A DNA stretch of 64,000 nt. Origin: Pseudomonas alcaligenes (GTDB lineage: Bacteria > Pseudomonadota > Gammaproteobacteria > Pseudomonadales > Pseudomonadaceae). Every line of letters starts with the position of its first letter. The first letter of the stretch is position 1. Made by a program: the position numbers and the translations under genes. Below, in pieces: positions 40,079 to 51,657 of this stretch. A model generated the notes under the pieces. That model saw nothing but the letters and a program-made list of their open reading frames with translations, did not search any database and was not told the DNA's origin. The DNA is taken from positions 3,207,501 to 3,271,500 of the forward strand of contig NZ_CP154874.1 in the NCBI RefSeq assembly GCF_041729615.1, given 5' to 3'.

Positions 40079-41097
40079 CCGATCATGCCCTGCTGTTGCT
40101 CAACCTGGGTTCGCCGGCTTCCACCGAGGTGGCCGACGTGCGTCGCTACCTCAACCAGTTCCTCATGGACCCCTACGTGATCGACCTGCCCTGGCCGGTG
40201 CGGCGCCTGCTGGTGTCGCTGATCCTGCTCAAGCGCCCGGCGCAGTCGGCACACGCCTACGCCTCGATCTGGTGGGAGGAGGGCTCGCCGCTGGTGGTGC
40301 TCAGCCGCCGCCTGCAGCAGGCCATGGCGCCGCACTGGCCGCATGGCCCGGTGGAGCTGGCCATGCGCTATGGCGAACCGTCGATCGAGAAAGTTCTGGT
40401 CGGCCTGGCGGCCCGGGGCGTGAAGAAAGTCACCCTGGCCCCGCTCTATCCGCAGTTCGCCGACAGCACCACCACCACCGCGCTGCAGGAAGTGCGGCGG
40501 GTGGTGCGCGAGCGCGGCCTGGCCCTGCAATTCGCCGAGCTGGCGCCGTTCTACGCCCAGCCGGAGTACGTCGAGGCCCTGGTGGAGAGCGCCAAACCTT
40601 ATATCGAGCAGGACTTCGACCACCTGCTGCTGAGCTTCCACGGCCTGCCGGAGCGCCACCTGCACAAGCTGGACCCCACCGGCCACTGCCTGAAAGGCGC
40701 CGATTGCTGCAAGAACGCCTCGCCGCAGGTGCTCGCCAACTGCTATCGCGCCCAGTGCCTGCGCAGCGCCGAACTGTTCGCCGAGCGCGCCGGGCTGCCG
40801 GCCGGCAAGTGGTCGGTGGCCTTCCAGTCGCGCCTGGGCCGCGCCAAGTGGATCGAGCCCTACACCGAGGCGCGCCTCGACGAGCTGGCCAAGGCCGGGG
40901 TGAAGAAGCTGCTGGTGATGTGCCCGGCCTTCGTCGCCGACTGCATCGAGACCCTGGAGGAAATCGGCGACCGCGGCCGCGAGCAGTTCCGCGAGGCGGG
41001 CGGCGAGGATTTGGTGCTGGTGCCCTGCCTGAACGACCACCCGCAGTGGGTGCAGGCGCTCAAGGTGCTGTGCGAGCGGGCGCCGCAGCAGCTGTGA
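40075..41097 (+). CDS. hemH: Ferrochelatase
   Basis: 340 residues. Inserts iron into protoporphyrin IX, the last step of haem synthesis. The catalytic His is in [20 protein letters not shown], and a short cysteine-containing insert [10 protein letters not shown] follows. It also has the start LLLNLGSP and the C-terminal [15 protein letters not shown] block. It is coupled to the SDR gene by a 4-bp overlap. The shared TGTACA control region suggests its expression may respond to light or photo-oxidative stress. Confidence 0.95.
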   Translation: MTDHALLLLNLGSPASTEVADVRRYLNQFLMDPYVIDLPWPVRRLLVSLILLKRPAQSAHAYASIWWEEGSPLVVLSRRLQQAMAPHWPHGPVELAMRYGEPSIEKVLVGLAARGVKKVTLAPLYPQFADSTTTTALQEVRRVVRERGLALQFAELAPFYAQPEYVEALVESAKPYIEQDFDHLLLSFHGLPERHLHKLDPTGHCLKGADCCKNASPQVLANCYRAQCLRSAELFAERAGLPAGKWSVAFQSRLGRAKWIEPYTEARLDELAKAGVKKLLVMCPAFVADCIETLEEIGDRGREQFREAGGEDLVLVPCLNDHPQWVQALKVLCERAPQQL

Positions 41098-41140
41098 AGA
41101 CAACGTGGCTGCGGCCCCGTTCGCATGAGTGGCGCAGCCG

Positions 41141-42502
41141 TCAGGCCGGGAAGTGCAGGCGGAAGGTGGTGCCGTCGCCATCGCTGCTGACGCTGACCTG
41201 ACCACCGTGCGCCTGCATGATCGAACGCACGATCGCCAGGCCCAGGCCGCCGGAGTCGCCCGGCTGATGGCGTGAAGGGTCGCAGCGGTAGAAGCGCTCG
41301 AACAGGTGCGGCAGGTGCTGTGCGCCGATCGGCTCGCCGAGGTTGTGCACGCTGAGAGTCACGCCCGTGGTCGTGTGGGTGCTGCCGAGGGTCACGCGGC
41401 TGTGTGGCGTGGCATGGCGCAGGGCATTGGCCAGCAGGTTGGCCAGGGCGCGGCGCAGCAGTTGCGGTTCGGCCGCGAGCTGTCCGCTGGCCAGGTTGAG
41501 CAGGGTGATGTCGCGCTCCTGGGCCATGCCTTCGAAGTAGTCGCACAGCTGCTCGCCGAGCGCCTGCAGGTCGACCGTCTCGCGCTGGATCGCCGCCTTT
41601 GGCTGCTCGGTGCGGGCAAGGAACAGCATGCTGTCGATCATCCGCGCCAGGCGTTCATATTCCTCCTGATTGGATACCAGCAGGTTCTGGTAATCCTCCA
41701 CCGAACGCGAGCGGCGCAGCGCCTGCTGGGTCTGGCCCATCAGATTGCTCAGCGGCGTGCGCATCTCGTGGGCCAGGTCCTCGGAGAAGCGCGAGAGCTG
41801 GGCAAAGCCCTGCTCCAGGCGATCGAGCATCTGGTTCAGCGCCTGGCTCAGGGCACTCAGCTCGCCGACCTCGGCAAAGCCTTGCAGGCGCAGGTGCAGG
41901 TGCTGCGTATCGATGCCGGCGGCCTGCCGGGCCAGCTGGCGCACCGGGCGCAGCCCGCGCTGGCTGACCAGGGCGCCGAGAGCGAAGGCCAGCAGCGCGC
42001 CGACGCCCAGCGCCAGGCCGATCTTCAGGCGATAGGCGGCGAGCATCTGCTCGCGCTCGCTGGCCAGCTTGCCGGCGATCAGCCGCAGCGCGCCGCCCGG
42101 GCGTGGCACATCGAGCCAGGCCAGGCGCAGGGTCGCAGCGCCCGGCGCATCGGCCAGCCTGGGCGCCGATGCCGGCGGCAGGTGCGGCAGGGGCAGGGCC
42201 GGCGGGTTCACCTCGATCAGTGGCCGGCCCTGGGCATCGACTATCCACAGCAGGTTGTCGCGGTTGCCCAGCATGTTCTCGTACAGCTGCGGACGGCGGC
42301 GCAGCGCCTCGATGCTGGCGGCGTCATCGAGCAGGGCCTGCATGCGCTGCAGGCGGCCGAGCAGGGCCTGGTCGTCGCGCCAGGCGATTTCGCGCTGCAG
42401 CGACTGATACAGGAAGAAGCCCAGGGCGCCGAGCAGCAGCACGCCGACCAGGGCGAACATCAGCGCCAGGCGCAGGCTCAGGGTGCGCGGCCAGAGCCTC
42501 AC
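41141..42502 (-). CDS. Sensor histidine kinase (CusS/HprS type)
   Basis: 453 residues. Membrane segments at about 10-30 and 160-180 flank a periplasmic domain of about 130 residues, followed by HAMP, a DHp domain with the phospho-acceptor His245 ([15 protein letters not shown]), and an ATPase domain ([43 protein letters not shown]). Its ATG overlaps the response-regulator stop (42499-42502). It belongs to the heavy-metal sensor kinase group, but the genes across the promoter (5-hydroxyisourate hydrolase, GlcG-like) point to an HprS-like oxidant sensor. The signal is inferred. Confidence 0.87.
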   Translation of the reverse strand: MRLWPRTLSLRLALMFALVGVLLLGALGFFLYQSLQREIAWRDDQALLGRLQRMQALLDDAASIEALRRRPQLYENMLGNRDNLLWIVDAQGRPLIEVNPPALPLPHLPPASAPRLADAPGAATLRLAWLDVPRPGGALRLIAGKLASEREQMLAAYRLKIGLALGVGALLAFALGALVSQRGLRPVRQLARQAAGIDTQHLHLRLQGFAEVGELSALSQALNQMLDRLEQGFAQLSRFSEDLAHEMRTPLSNLMGQTQQALRRSRSVEDYQNLLVSNQEEYERLARMIDSMLFLARTEQPKAAIQRETVDLQALGEQLCDYFEGMAQERDITLLNLASGQLAAEPQLLRRALANLLANALRHATPHSRVTLGSTHTTTGVTLSVHNLGEPIGAQHLPHLFERFYRCDPSRHQPGDSGGLGLAIVRSIMQAHGGQVSVSSDGDGTTFRLHFPA

Positions 42503-43170
42503 GGCTGCAGGTCCAGCAGGTAGCCGATGCCGCGCACGGTGTGGATCAGCTTGAGCGGGTAGGGATCGTCGACCTTGGCGCGCAGGCGGCGGATGGCCAC
42601 GTCGACCACGTTGGTGTCGCTGTCGAAGTTCATCTGCCAGACATGCGAGGCGATCAGCGAGCGCGACAGCACTTCGCCCTGGCGGCTCAGCAGCAGATGC
42701 AGCAGGGCGAATTCCTTGTTGGTCAGGTTGAGCCGCTCGCCACTGCGGGTGACCTTGCGCTTGAGCAGGTCGAGCTGCAGGTCGGCGACCTCGAAGTGCT
42801 CGGTTTCCCGTGGCGGCCCCCGGCGCAGCAGGCTGCGCACGCGCGCCAGCAGCTCGGCGTAGGAGAAGGGCTTGATCAGATAGTCGTCGGCGCCCAGCTC
42901 CAGGCCGCGGACGCGGTCCTCGACGGCATCACGGGCGGTGAGGAACAGCACCGGGGTCTGCAGCTGGCGGCGGATGATCTGCAGCAGCTGCCAGCCATCG
43001 ATGCCCGGCAGCATGACGTCGAGGATGATCAGGTCGAACACTTCCTCCTGCACCAGGTGCAGGCCGTCCAGGCCATTGCCGGCGACCTCTACCGCATAGC
43101 CGTCTTCGCTCAGGCCCTTGCGCAGGTAATCCGCCGTCTTCGCTTCGTCTTCAACCACCAGGATACGCAT
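42499..43170 (-). CDS. OmpR-family response regulator (HprR/CopR type)
   Basis: 223 residues. The receiver domain has phospho-acceptor Asp51 ([14 protein letters not shown]), conserved acidic VVEDE at the start and Lys in YLIKPFSY. The C-terminal winged helix reads [23 protein letters not shown] and ends [17 protein letters not shown] 43170 follows GGAGG. Partner of the kinase gene. An ATTAC-N6-GTAAT box lies 51 bp upstream, between it and the divergent genes it probably controls. Confidence 0.92.
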   Translation of the reverse strand: MRILVVEDEAKTADYLRKGLSEDGYAVEVAGNGLDGLHLVQEEVFDLIILDVMLPGIDGWQLLQIIRRQLQTPVLFLTARDAVEDRVRGLELGADDYLIKPFSYAELLARVRSLLRRGPPRETEHFEVADLQLDLLKRKVTRSGERLNLTNKEFALLHLLLSRQGEVLSRSLIASHVWQMNFDSDTNVVDVAIRRLRAKVDDPYPLKLIHTVRGIGYLLDLQP

Positions 43171-43220
43171 GCCGACCTCCACTGCAGACGCATAGCCTAG
43201 GTCGATCCGCGCTTCTCTCC

Positions 43221-43238
43221 CATTACAAATTGGTAATC
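43221..43238. promoter_or_regulatory. HprR/CusR-like operator box
   Basis: CATTACAAATTGGTAATC is an 18-bp imperfect palindrome, ATTAC-N6-GTAAT. It closely resembles the E. coli HprR/CusR box CATTACAAAATTGTAATG as I recall it. It lies between the response regulator (start 43170) and the GlcG-like gene (start 43318), in position to control both directions. Confidence 0.7.
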
Positions 43239-43317
43239 CGCCGGCAATCGGTCTGTGCGGAAGGACTGGGCAAGATGCCCGCCACTGGCTCAGCCGAGCC
43301 TTATCCGGGAGAACCGC

Positions 43318-43821
43318 ATGACCATCCGAACCCCTACCGCACTGTCGCTGCTCGCCCTGGCCCTGGCGGCGAGCCCGGCCTGGGCCGAGATCCCGGCGGT
43401 GGCGCAGCGCGCCGATGTCAGCCTGGCCCTGGCCAACCAGCTGCTCGATGCCACCCTGGCCGCCTGCCATGCCGAAGGCCGCACTGCCGTGGCGGCTGTC
43501 GTCGACCGTGGCGGCAACCTGGTGGCAGTGCAGCGCGACAACAACGTCGGCCCGCACAACACCCTGGCTGCCCAGCGCAAGGCCTTCACCGCGCTGTCGA
43601 CCAAGACCGCCACCGGCCTGCTGGCCGAGCGTGCACGCAGCACCCCCGACGCGGAAAACCTCAACACCCTCGATGAACTGCTGCTGCTCGGCGGCGGCGT
43701 GCCGCTGAAGGTGGCCGACCAGGTGATCGGCGCCATCGGCGTGGCCGGTGCCGGCGGCGCGCAATTCGACGAAGGCTGCGCGTTGCAGGCCATCGCCCAG
43801 GTTCTACCCACCCAACCCTGA
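43318..43821 (+). CDS. Exported GlcG/HbpS-like haem-binding family protein
   Basis: 167 residues. The signal peptide ends at AWA (about residue 23). The rest is a GlcG/HbpS (DUF336) domain: [39 protein letters not shown], and the late [27 protein letters not shown]. HbpS proteins bind haem and sense oxidants with two-component systems in Streptomyces. Here the gene is divergent from a two-component pair, which fits an oxidative-stress role. A ribosome site CGGGAG precedes ATG 43318. It is 14 bp upstream of the hydrolase gene. Confidence 0.85.
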   Translation: MTIRTPTALSLLALALAASPAWAEIPAVAQRADVSLALANQLLDATLAACHAEGRTAVAAVVDRGGNLVAVQRDNNVGPHNTLAAQRKAFTALSTKTATGLLAERARSTPDAENLNTLDELLLLGGGVPLKVADQVIGAIGVAGAGGAQFDEGCALQAIAQVLPTQP

Positions 43822-43835
43822 ACTGGAGATCCACC

Positions 43836-44246
43836 ATGAAGATGCTGAAAAAACTGCTGCTCGGCAGCGCCCTGAGCGGCCTGTCCACCCTCGTCCTGGC
43901 TGCCGGTAACCCACTTAGCGTGCACGTCCTCAACCTGCAGGACGGCCTGCCGTCGCCGGGGGTCGAGGTCAGCCTGGAGAAGCTCGATGGCGAGCGCTGG
44001 AACAAGCTGAACGAGGGCACGACCAACGAGCAGGGCCGCATCACCGCGCTCTATCCCGAGGGCAAGAAGCTGGAAAGTGGCACCTATCGCGTCACCTTCG
44101 AAACCGGCGCCTGGTTCAAGCAGCACGCCACCGCGACCTTCTTCCCGGAAGTGCCGGTGATCTTCGAGGTCGACGGCAGCGTGGCGCACTACCACATCCC
44201 GCTGCTGCTGAGCCCGTACGGCTTCTCCACCTACCGCGGCAACTGA
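43836..44246 (+). CDS. hiuH: Periplasmic 5-hydroxyisourate hydrolase (transthyretin-like)
   Basis: 136 residues. The signal peptide ends at VLA (about residue 22), so the enzyme is exported, like E. coli HiuH. Transthyretin-like motifs are LSVHVLNLQDGLPSPGVEV (active-site His), an internal RVTFETGAWF and the C-terminal HYHIPLLLSPYGFSTYRG. The final residue is Asn instead of the usual Ser of YRGS. It cleaves 5-hydroxyisourate in urate breakdown, and the periplasmic form is linked to oxidant response in E. coli. It is in an operon with the GlcG-like gene. Confidence 0.9.
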   Translation: MKMLKKLLLGSALSGLSTLVLAAGNPLSVHVLNLQDGLPSPGVEVSLEKLDGERWNKLNEGTTNEQGRITALYPEGKKLESGTYRVTFETGAWFKQHATATFFPEVPVIFEVDGSVAHYHIPLLLSPYGFSTYRGN

Positions 44247-44258
44247 GTACCGCAGAAA

Positions 44259-44288
44259 CGAAAACGCAGGCCGAAGCCTGCGTTTTCG
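44259..44288. terminator. Terminator between hiuH and thiolase gene
   Basis: CGAAAACGCAGGC-CGAA-GCCTGCGTTTTCG is symmetrical and flanked by A and T runs, so it can act for both converging genes. Confidence 0.9.
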
Positions 44289-44305
44289 CGTTTGCCGCAC
44301 GGGGC

Positions 44306-45490
44306 TCAGAGCACCTCGAACAGCCCTGCCGCACCCATGCCGCCGCCGACGCACATGGTGATCACCACGTACTTCACGCCGCGCCGCTTACCTTCCAGCA
44401 GGGCGTGGCCGACCATGCGCGCGCCGCTCATGCCGTAGGGGTGGCCGATGGAGATGGCGCCGCCGTTGACGTTGAGCTTGGCCGGGTCGATGCCGAGCTT
44501 CTGCGCGCTGTACAGCACCTGGCAGGCGAAGGCTTCGTTGAGTTCCCACAGGCCGATGTCGTCGACGCTCAGGCCGTGCTGCTTGAGCAGCTTGGGTACG
44601 GCGAATACCGGGCCGATGCCCATTTCTTCAGGGGCCAGGCCGGCCACGGCGATACCGCGGTACAGGCCCAGCGGCTGGATGCCGCGCTGGGCGGCCAGGG
44701 CGCCGCTCATCAGCACGCTGGCGCTGGCGCCGTCGGACAGCTGGCTGGCGTTGCCGGCGGTGATGCAGCCGCCTTCGATGACCGGCTTGAGCTTGGTCAG
44801 GTCGTCCAGCACGGTCTGCGGGCGGTTGCCTTCGTCCAGGCTGAGGGTGACGTCTTCGAAGCTGACCGCGCCGGTTTCTTTATCTACCAGTTTCTTGCGT
44901 GCTGTGACCGGGACGATTTCATTGGCAAACAGGCCGGCGGCCTGGGCTGCGGCGGTGCGCTGCTGCGATTGCAGGGAGTAGGCGTCCTGCGCTTCGCGGC
45001 TGATGCCGTAGCGCTTGGCCACCAGCTCGGCGGTCTGCAGCATCGGCATGTAGGCGTGCTCGGCCATCTTGATGACGTTGGCGTCGGCTTCGGCAACGGT
45101 CCACTTCATATGGGTGTTCTGCACCAGGCTGATCTGCTCCTGGCCGGCGCCGACGGTAACGGCCATGCCGTCGACCATGATCTGCTTGGCGGCAATGGAA
45201 ATCGCCATCAGGCCGGAGGCGCACTGGCGGTCGATGGTCTGGCCGCTGACCGACAGCGGCAGGCCGGCGGCCAGCAGCGACAGGCGGCCGAGGTTGGTCG
45301 AGGCGGTGCCGCCCTGCATGGCGGTGCCCATCACCACGTCCTCGATCTCGCCCGGCTCGATGCCGGCACGCTCGACGGCGGTGCGCAGGGCGACGGCGGC
45401 CATGGACGGCGACTTGAGGTCGTTGAAGGCGCCGCGGAAGGCCTTGGCGATCGGCGTGCGGGCGGTGGAGATGATGACGGCGTCTTGCAT
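44306..45490 (-). CDS. Thiolase (acetyl-CoA acyltransferase)
   Basis: 394 residues. Catalyses thiolytic cleavage or condensation of acyl-CoA. Catalytic Cys90 is in [13 protein letters not shown], the second active-site block is [17 protein letters not shown], and the proton-donor Cys is in [19 protein letters not shown] at the end. HPYGMSGAR departs slightly from the usual HPLGASGAR. It is 26 bp downstream of the thioesterase gene on the same strand. It probably takes part in fatty acid or branched acid degradation with the genes that follow. Confidence 0.93.
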   Translation of the reverse strand: MQDAVIISTARTPIAKAFRGAFNDLKSPSMAAVALRTAVERAGIEPGEIEDVVMGTAMQGGTASTNLGRLSLLAAGLPLSVSGQTIDRQCASGLMAISIAAKQIMVDGMAVTVGAGQEQISLVQNTHMKWTVAEADANVIKMAEHAYMPMLQTAELVAKRYGISREAQDAYSLQSQQRTAAAQAAGLFANEIVPVTARKKLVDKETGAVSFEDVTLSLDEGNRPQTVLDDLTKLKPVIEGGCITAGNASQLSDGASASVLMSGALAAQRGIQPLGLYRGIAVAGLAPEEMGIGPVFAVPKLLKQHGLSVDDIGLWELNEAFACQVLYSAQKLGIDPAKLNVNGGAISIGHPYGMSGARMVGHALLEGKRRGVKYVVITMCVGGGMGAAGLFEVL

Positions 45491-45516
45491 GGCGGAATCC
45501 TCTGTTATGGCTGTTA

Positions 45517-45951
45517 TCAGTCGCGCAGCAGGCGGGCGAGCGCCGTGCGCAGGTTCTCGGGGATGCTGACCGGCCGGTTACTGGCGCGGTCGACGAACAC
45601 GTGGACGAAGCGCCCGGCGGCGCAGGCTTCGTCTTCGCCCTGTTTGAAAATGGCCAGCTCGTACTGCACCGAGCTGTTGCCCAGCTTGCCGACCCGCAGG
45701 CCGACCTCGATGCGCTCGGGGAAGGCGATGGAGGCGAAGTAGTCGCAGGACGAGCTGACCACGAAGCCGATCACCTCGCCCTCGTGGATATCCAGGCCGC
45801 CGACCTCGATCAGGTAGGTGTTCACCGCGCTGTCGAAGAAGCCGTAGTAGACGACGTTGTTGACGTGGCCGTAGAGGTCGTTGTCGTGCCAGCGGGTGGT
45901 GATCGGCTGGAAGTGGACGTAGTCGCTGCGCAGGTGTTCGGGCTGGCTCAT
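45517..45951 (-). CDS. Hot-dog fold acyl-CoA thioesterase
   Basis: 144 residues. 4-hydroxybenzoyl-CoA thioesterase/YbgC-like fold: [27 protein letters not shown] contains the catalytic Asp-x-x-x-His-x-Asn arrangement. The substrate is not predictable. ATG 45951 is chosen because the family begins a few residues before HFQPI. It is transcribed with the thiolase gene. Confidence 0.88.
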   Translation of the reverse strand: MSQPEHLRSDYVHFQPITTRWHDNDLYGHVNNVVYYGFFDSAVNTYLIEVGGLDIHEGEVIGFVVSSSCDYFASIAFPERIEVGLRVGKLGNSSVQYELAIFKQGEDEACAAGRFVHVFVDRASNRPVSIPENLRTALARLLRD

Positions 45952-46047
45952 GGGACGGTTCTCGTCGTGCTTGCGTACCAGCCTAGGGCCTGGGTGGTGC
46001 GCGGGGTAGTTAGATTCGTGGGCTGTATTTCGGCCTATTGGCCAGTC

Positions 46048-46106
46048 GTAGCCCGGATGTAATCCGGGGGCGGAGTGGCGGGCTTCCCGGATTGCATCCG
46101 GGCTAC
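46048..46106. repeat. REP-like palindromic repeat, copy 2
   Basis: 59 bp with arms GTAGCCCGGATGTAATCCGGG and CCCGGATTGCATCCGGGCTAC. The core differs from copies 1 and 3. It lies about 100 bp upstream of the thioesterase start and next to the CCCTCTCCC repeats. Confidence 0.83.
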
Positions 46107-46162
46107 CGTGGGTGTTGTTCTTGGTGATTGCGAGGGTCTTTCCCTCTCCCTCTCCCCCGGCC

Positions 46163-46276
46163 CCTCTCCCGTGAACGGGAGAGGGGAGGCAAGCCTTGTA
46201 CGGCTTGATCACTGCACAGGACTGCCCCCTCTCCCATTTATGGGAGAGGGGAGGGGCGGCCCGCGTAAGGGAGAGG
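46163..46276. repeat. CCCTCTCCC hairpin repeat cluster, copy B
   Basis: Two perfect hairpins, CCCCTCTCCCG-TGAA-CGGGAGAGGGG (46163-46188) and CCCCTCTCCCAT-TT-ATGGGAGAGGGG (46226-46251), plus a half unit GGGAGAGGGG at 46269-46278. It is the same family as 16445-16530 and ends against the stop codon of the alcohol dehydrogenase gene. No coding capacity is seen between the hairpins. Confidence 0.82.
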
Positions 46277-46280
46277 GGCA

Positions 46281-47444
46281 TTAATACGCCGCCTGGTAGA
46301 TCGCCAGCGCATCCGCCTCGCTGACCTCGCGCGGGTTATTCACCAGCAGGCGCTGCTGCAGCATCGCGTCGCGGGCCAGGGTCGGCAGCATGGCTTCCGG
46401 GACGCCGGCGTCGCGCAGGCGGCTGGGCAGGCCGCAGCGCTCGTTCAGCGCCGCCAGCTCGTTGATGAACTCGGCGCAGCGCTGCTCGGCGCTGCCCTCT
46501 CTGAAGCGCTCGCCGAGCAGCAGCGGCGCCAGCTCGGCGTACAGCGGCGTGGCGGCGGGGGCGTTGAAGCGCAGCACCTGCGGTAGCACCAGGGCGTTGG
46601 AGAGACCATGGGGAATATGGAAGTGCCCGCCCAGCGGATAGGCCAGGGCGTGCACCGCCGCCACCGGCGCGTTGGCGAACGCCTGGCCGGCCAGGCAGGC
46701 GCCTAGCAGCATGGCCTGGCGTGCCTCGCGGTTGTGCCCGTTGTGCACCGCCTCATCCAGATTGGCGGCGAGCAGGCGCAAGGCCTCGCGGGCCAGCAGG
46801 TCGGACAGCGGGTTCTTCTTGATCTTGCTGGTGTAGGCCTCGATGGCGTGGACCATGGCGTCGATGCCGGTGGCGGCGGTCACCGCCGGCGGCAGGCCGA
46901 GGGTCAGCTCGGCGTCGAGAAGCGCCAGGTCCGGCAGCAGCAGCGGCGAGACCACGCCCATCTTGGTGGTTTCACCGGTGGTGACGATGGAGATCGGCGT
47001 CACCTCCGAGCCGGTGCCGGCGGTGGTCGGCACCTGGATCAGTGGCAGGCGCTGGCCGCGGGCATTGCCCACGCCGTAGATGTCCTTGAGCGCCTGCTGG
47101 CAGTTGGGATGGGCGAGCAGGGCGACCAGCTTGGCCACGTCCATCGAACTGCCGCCGCCGAAACCGACCACCAGGTCGGCGCCCAGCGCACGGGCCCGCT
47201 CCACGGCGTTGAGTACGATGGCCTCGGGCGGGTCGGCGATCACCTGGTCGAACACCTCCACGGCCAGGCCGGCAGTGGTGAAACCGGGCAGCACGCCGTC
47301 GAGCAGGCCGAAACGGGTGATGCCGGGGTCGGTCACCAGCATCACGCGCTTAGCGCCGCGCTCGCGGCACAGTTCGGCGAGGCGCGTGGCGGCGCCGGAT
47401 TCGCAGAGGATCTGCGCAGTGGTGGCGAAGCTGAAGGGTTGCAT
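46281..47444 (-). CDS. Iron-containing alcohol dehydrogenase
   Basis: 387 residues. Group III NAD(P)-dependent dehydrogenase. The nucleotide site is [19 protein letters not shown]; metal ligands fit [12 protein letters not shown] (Asp, His) and [21 protein letters not shown] (two His). A typical [11 protein letters not shown] block is also present. The substrate is unknown. The alpha/beta hydrolase gene lies 18 bp upstream, so the two are probably co-transcribed. Confidence 0.93.
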   Translation of the reverse strand: MQPFSFATTAQILCESGAATRLAELCRERGAKRVMLVTDPGITRFGLLDGVLPGFTTAGLAVEVFDQVIADPPEAIVLNAVERARALGADLVVGFGGGSSMDVAKLVALLAHPNCQQALKDIYGVGNARGQRLPLIQVPTTAGTGSEVTPISIVTTGETTKMGVVSPLLLPDLALLDAELTLGLPPAVTAATGIDAMVHAIEAYTSKIKKNPLSDLLAREALRLLAANLDEAVHNGHNREARQAMLLGACLAGQAFANAPVAAVHALAYPLGGHFHIPHGLSNALVLPQVLRFNAPAATPLYAELAPLLLGERFREGSAEQRCAEFINELAALNERCGLPSRLRDAGVPEAMLPTLARDAMLQQRLLVNNPREVSEADALAIYQAAY

Positions 47445-47462
47445 GGCGAATCCTCCTGACGA

Positions 47463-48455
47463 TCAGGGCTGCGCCGGCGCGGGGCGCTGGCGGGCGAAGA
47501 AGTCCCAGATGGCCTGTGGGCCGTCGAAACCGGAGAGGGTCGGGCCGAGCAGGCGCGGCGCGCGGAAGCCGGCCTGGGGCAGCAGGTGGCCGCCGCCGAT
47601 CACGGCGAACAGGACGACCTCGGCGCGCTCGGCGGCCTGCCAGCGGTCGAGCTCGACGCGCTGCGCCGGGTTGTCGCCGTTCTGCCACAGATTCTCGCGC
47701 TGCATCTCGGCGGCCACGTAACCGGCGCGCTCGGCGAAGAACAGCGCCGAGGCATAGGACGAGCGCACGTGACCGCGATCACCGAAGCCGAACAGGGTGA
47801 CGCGGCCGCCGTTGTAGGGGTTGATCGGGTCGCGGGTGCCGTTCATCAGCAGCACCGGCGTGGCGCCGGCCACGGCCTGGCAGGCCAGGTTGTCGGGCGT
47901 CGGCAGGCTGGCCGCCACGGCGGCGACGCCGGCCAGCAGGTTCGGGCGCTCCAGGGCAATACGCAGACCCAGGTGGCCGCCGTTGGAATAGCCGGCGAGG
48001 AAGGCGCGCCGCGGGTCGGCGCCGTGCTGCGCGGCGAAGCGCTGGATGAGCGCGGCGATCAGGCCGACGTCATCGACGTTCTGTTGGCGTGCGGGGTAGT
48101 CGGCCACGGCGCGGCAGTCGTTCCAGTTGCGCTCATAGCCCTGTGGATAGACGAGGATAAAGCCATGCTCGTCGGCCAGGCGCTCGAACTGGTAGGCGCT
48201 GAAGGTGCGCATGTCGTCGAGGGTCTGCAGCGAACCGTGCAGCACGAACAGCAGCGTTGCCTTGGCTTGCAGCTTGGCGGGGAGGTAGTAGGCGTAGTCG
48301 CGCTGGCGGTCGCCGACCGCGATCTGCGCGCGTTGCAGGCTGGCGCTCAGGGTCGGTGTAGTCGGTGGCGGGGCATACAGGAAATAGCCGTACAGGCCGG
48401 CCAGGATCAGGGCCAGCACCGGCAGGATTTTCAGCACCCTTCTTGTTGTTTTCAT
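47463..48455 (-). CDS. PHB-depolymerase/LpqC-like esterase
   Basis: 330 residues. One N-terminal membrane or signal helix (about 9-28) precedes an alpha/beta hydrolase of the polyhydroxybutyrate depolymerase/feruloyl esterase group: LLFVLHGSLQTLDDM, LVYPQGYERNWNDCR, nucleophile Ser in LAGYSNGGHLGL, Asp in MNGTRDPINPYNGG, His in VIGGGHLLP. It acts in or through the periplasm. ATG 48455 follows AGAGG. Esterase substrate and link to the alcohol dehydrogenase are inference: an ester split to an alcohol that is then oxidised. Confidence 0.85.
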   Translation of the reverse strand: MKTTRRVLKILPVLALILAGLYGYFLYAPPPTTPTLSASLQRAQIAVGDRQRDYAYYLPAKLQAKATLLFVLHGSLQTLDDMRTFSAYQFERLADEHGFILVYPQGYERNWNDCRAVADYPARQQNVDDVGLIAALIQRFAAQHGADPRRAFLAGYSNGGHLGLRIALERPNLLAGVAAVAASLPTPDNLACQAVAGATPVLLMNGTRDPINPYNGGRVTLFGFGDRGHVRSSYASALFFAERAGYVAAEMQRENLWQNGDNPAQRVELDRWQAAERAEVVLFAVIGGGHLLPQAGFRAPRLLGPTLSGFDGPQAIWDFFARQRPAPAQP

Positions 48456-48536
48456 CCGTGCCTCTTGGTTAGGGGGAGGGGCTGCGTGCGGGGCTGCCCG
48501 AGAATGAGCATCGGACAGCGCCGCACGCAGCGCCAA

Positions 48537-50323
<1,787 letters not shown>

Positions 50324-50327
<4 letters not shown>

Positions 50328-51562
50328 GCGCGGCCCTCCTGGACATCGGCGAATTTCTTGCCGTCGGCCACCAGGTGGTCGATCAGGCCGGCCGGCTGCC
50401 AGTGGGCGCCGAAGCGCTCGGCCAGCTGCAGCAGGCGCTGGCGGATCTGCGCCACGCCCTGGGCGTCGGCCCAGGCCATCGGCCCGCCCTTGTCGGCGGG
50501 GAAGCCGTAGCCGTTGAGGTACACCAGGTCGATGTCGTGGGCGTTTGCGGCGATCTTTTCTTCAAGAATCTTCGCGCCTTCGTTGACCAGCGCCAGCAGG
50601 CAGCGTTCGAGGATTTCCTCCGGGCCGATGCGACGACGGGCGTAGCCGAGGCGCTCGCTCTCGCGCTGTACCAGGGCGTCCACTTGCGGGTCGTGCTCGG
50701 CCTGGCGGCTGCCCGGCGCGTAGAGGTAGTAGCCCTTGCCGGACTTCTGGCCGAAGCGGCCGAGTTCGCACAGACGGTTGTCGACCTGCACCTGGGCCAC
50801 GTCCTGGCCCTTGCCGGCCAGCTCGCGGGCGCGCCATTCCAGGTCAATGCCGACCACGTCGTACATGCGGAACGGGCCCATGGCGAAGCCGAAGCCCTGC
50901 AGGGCGCTGTCGACCTGGTGCGGGTAGGCGCCTTCGAGCAGCAGGCTGCGCGCCTCGAACACATAGGTATGCAGCATGCGGTTGCCGATGAAACCGTCGC
51001 AGTTGCCGGCCACCACGCTGACCTTGCCGATGCGCTGGCCGAGGCCCAGGGCGGCGTCGAGCACGGCCGGCGCGGTCTTGGCGCCGCGCACGATCTCCAG
51101 CAGCTTCATGATGTGCGCCGGGCTGAAGAAGTGCAGGCCGAGCACCTCCTGCGGGCGCGCGGTGACGGCGGCGATGGCGTCGATATCGAGCGCCGAGGTG
51201 TTGCTGGCGAGGATCGCACCCTGCTTCACGGTCTTGTCGAGGGTGCGGAAGATTTCCTGCTTGAGCTCGAGGTTCTCGTAAACCGCCTCGATCACCAGAT
51301 CGACCCCGGCCAGCTCGGCGTAGTCGGCCACCGCCTGGATGCGCGCGCGGCGCAGGCTGGCCTCGCCGGTGCTGATGCGACCCTTGGCGACGTGCTGGGC
51401 CCAGGTGTCCTCGGCCATCTGCAGGCCGGCTGTGACCATCTGCGGGTTGTTGTCCAGCCACAGCACCGGGATGCCGGCGTTGGCCAGGCTGATGACGATG
51501 CCGCGGCCCATGGTGCCGGCACCGATCACGGCGGCCTGTTCGATCTTGTAGTTGTTGCTCAT
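50324..51562 (-). CDS. 3-hydroxyacyl-CoA dehydrogenase
   Basis: 412 residues. NAD-dependent oxidation of 3-hydroxyacyl-CoA. The NAD site is AAVIGAGTMGRGIVISLANAG. Catalytic blocks are LASNTSALDIDAIA and GLHFFSPAHIMKLLEIVRG (catalytic His), then two 3HCDH C-terminal domains to the end. There is no enoyl-hydratase half, so it is the single-function form. It is the first gene of a unit with the acyl-CoA dehydrogenase, divergent from a LysR regulator. Confidence 0.94.
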
Positions 51563-51603
51563 AGCCCTACCTCGGTCACGTAAAACACAACTGACGCACC
51601 TTA

Positions 51604-51617
51604 AGTACGGCTGTACT
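51604..51617. promoter_or_regulatory. AGTAC-N4-GTACT palindrome, candidate LysR operator
   Basis: AGTACGGCTGTACT lies in the 95-bp gap between the dehydrogenase gene (start 51562) and the LysR gene (start 51658), where such regulators bind. The inverted half-sites are exact. Confidence 0.45.
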
Positions 51618-51657
51618 ATTTGGGAAATTTTGACTTGTGATAAGCAGAATTCTCCTC

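Noticed and set aside
41107..41133. GGCTGCG/CGCAGCC inverted repeat between hemH and the kinase gene
   Set aside because: No T run and a long loop. A terminator cannot be supported.
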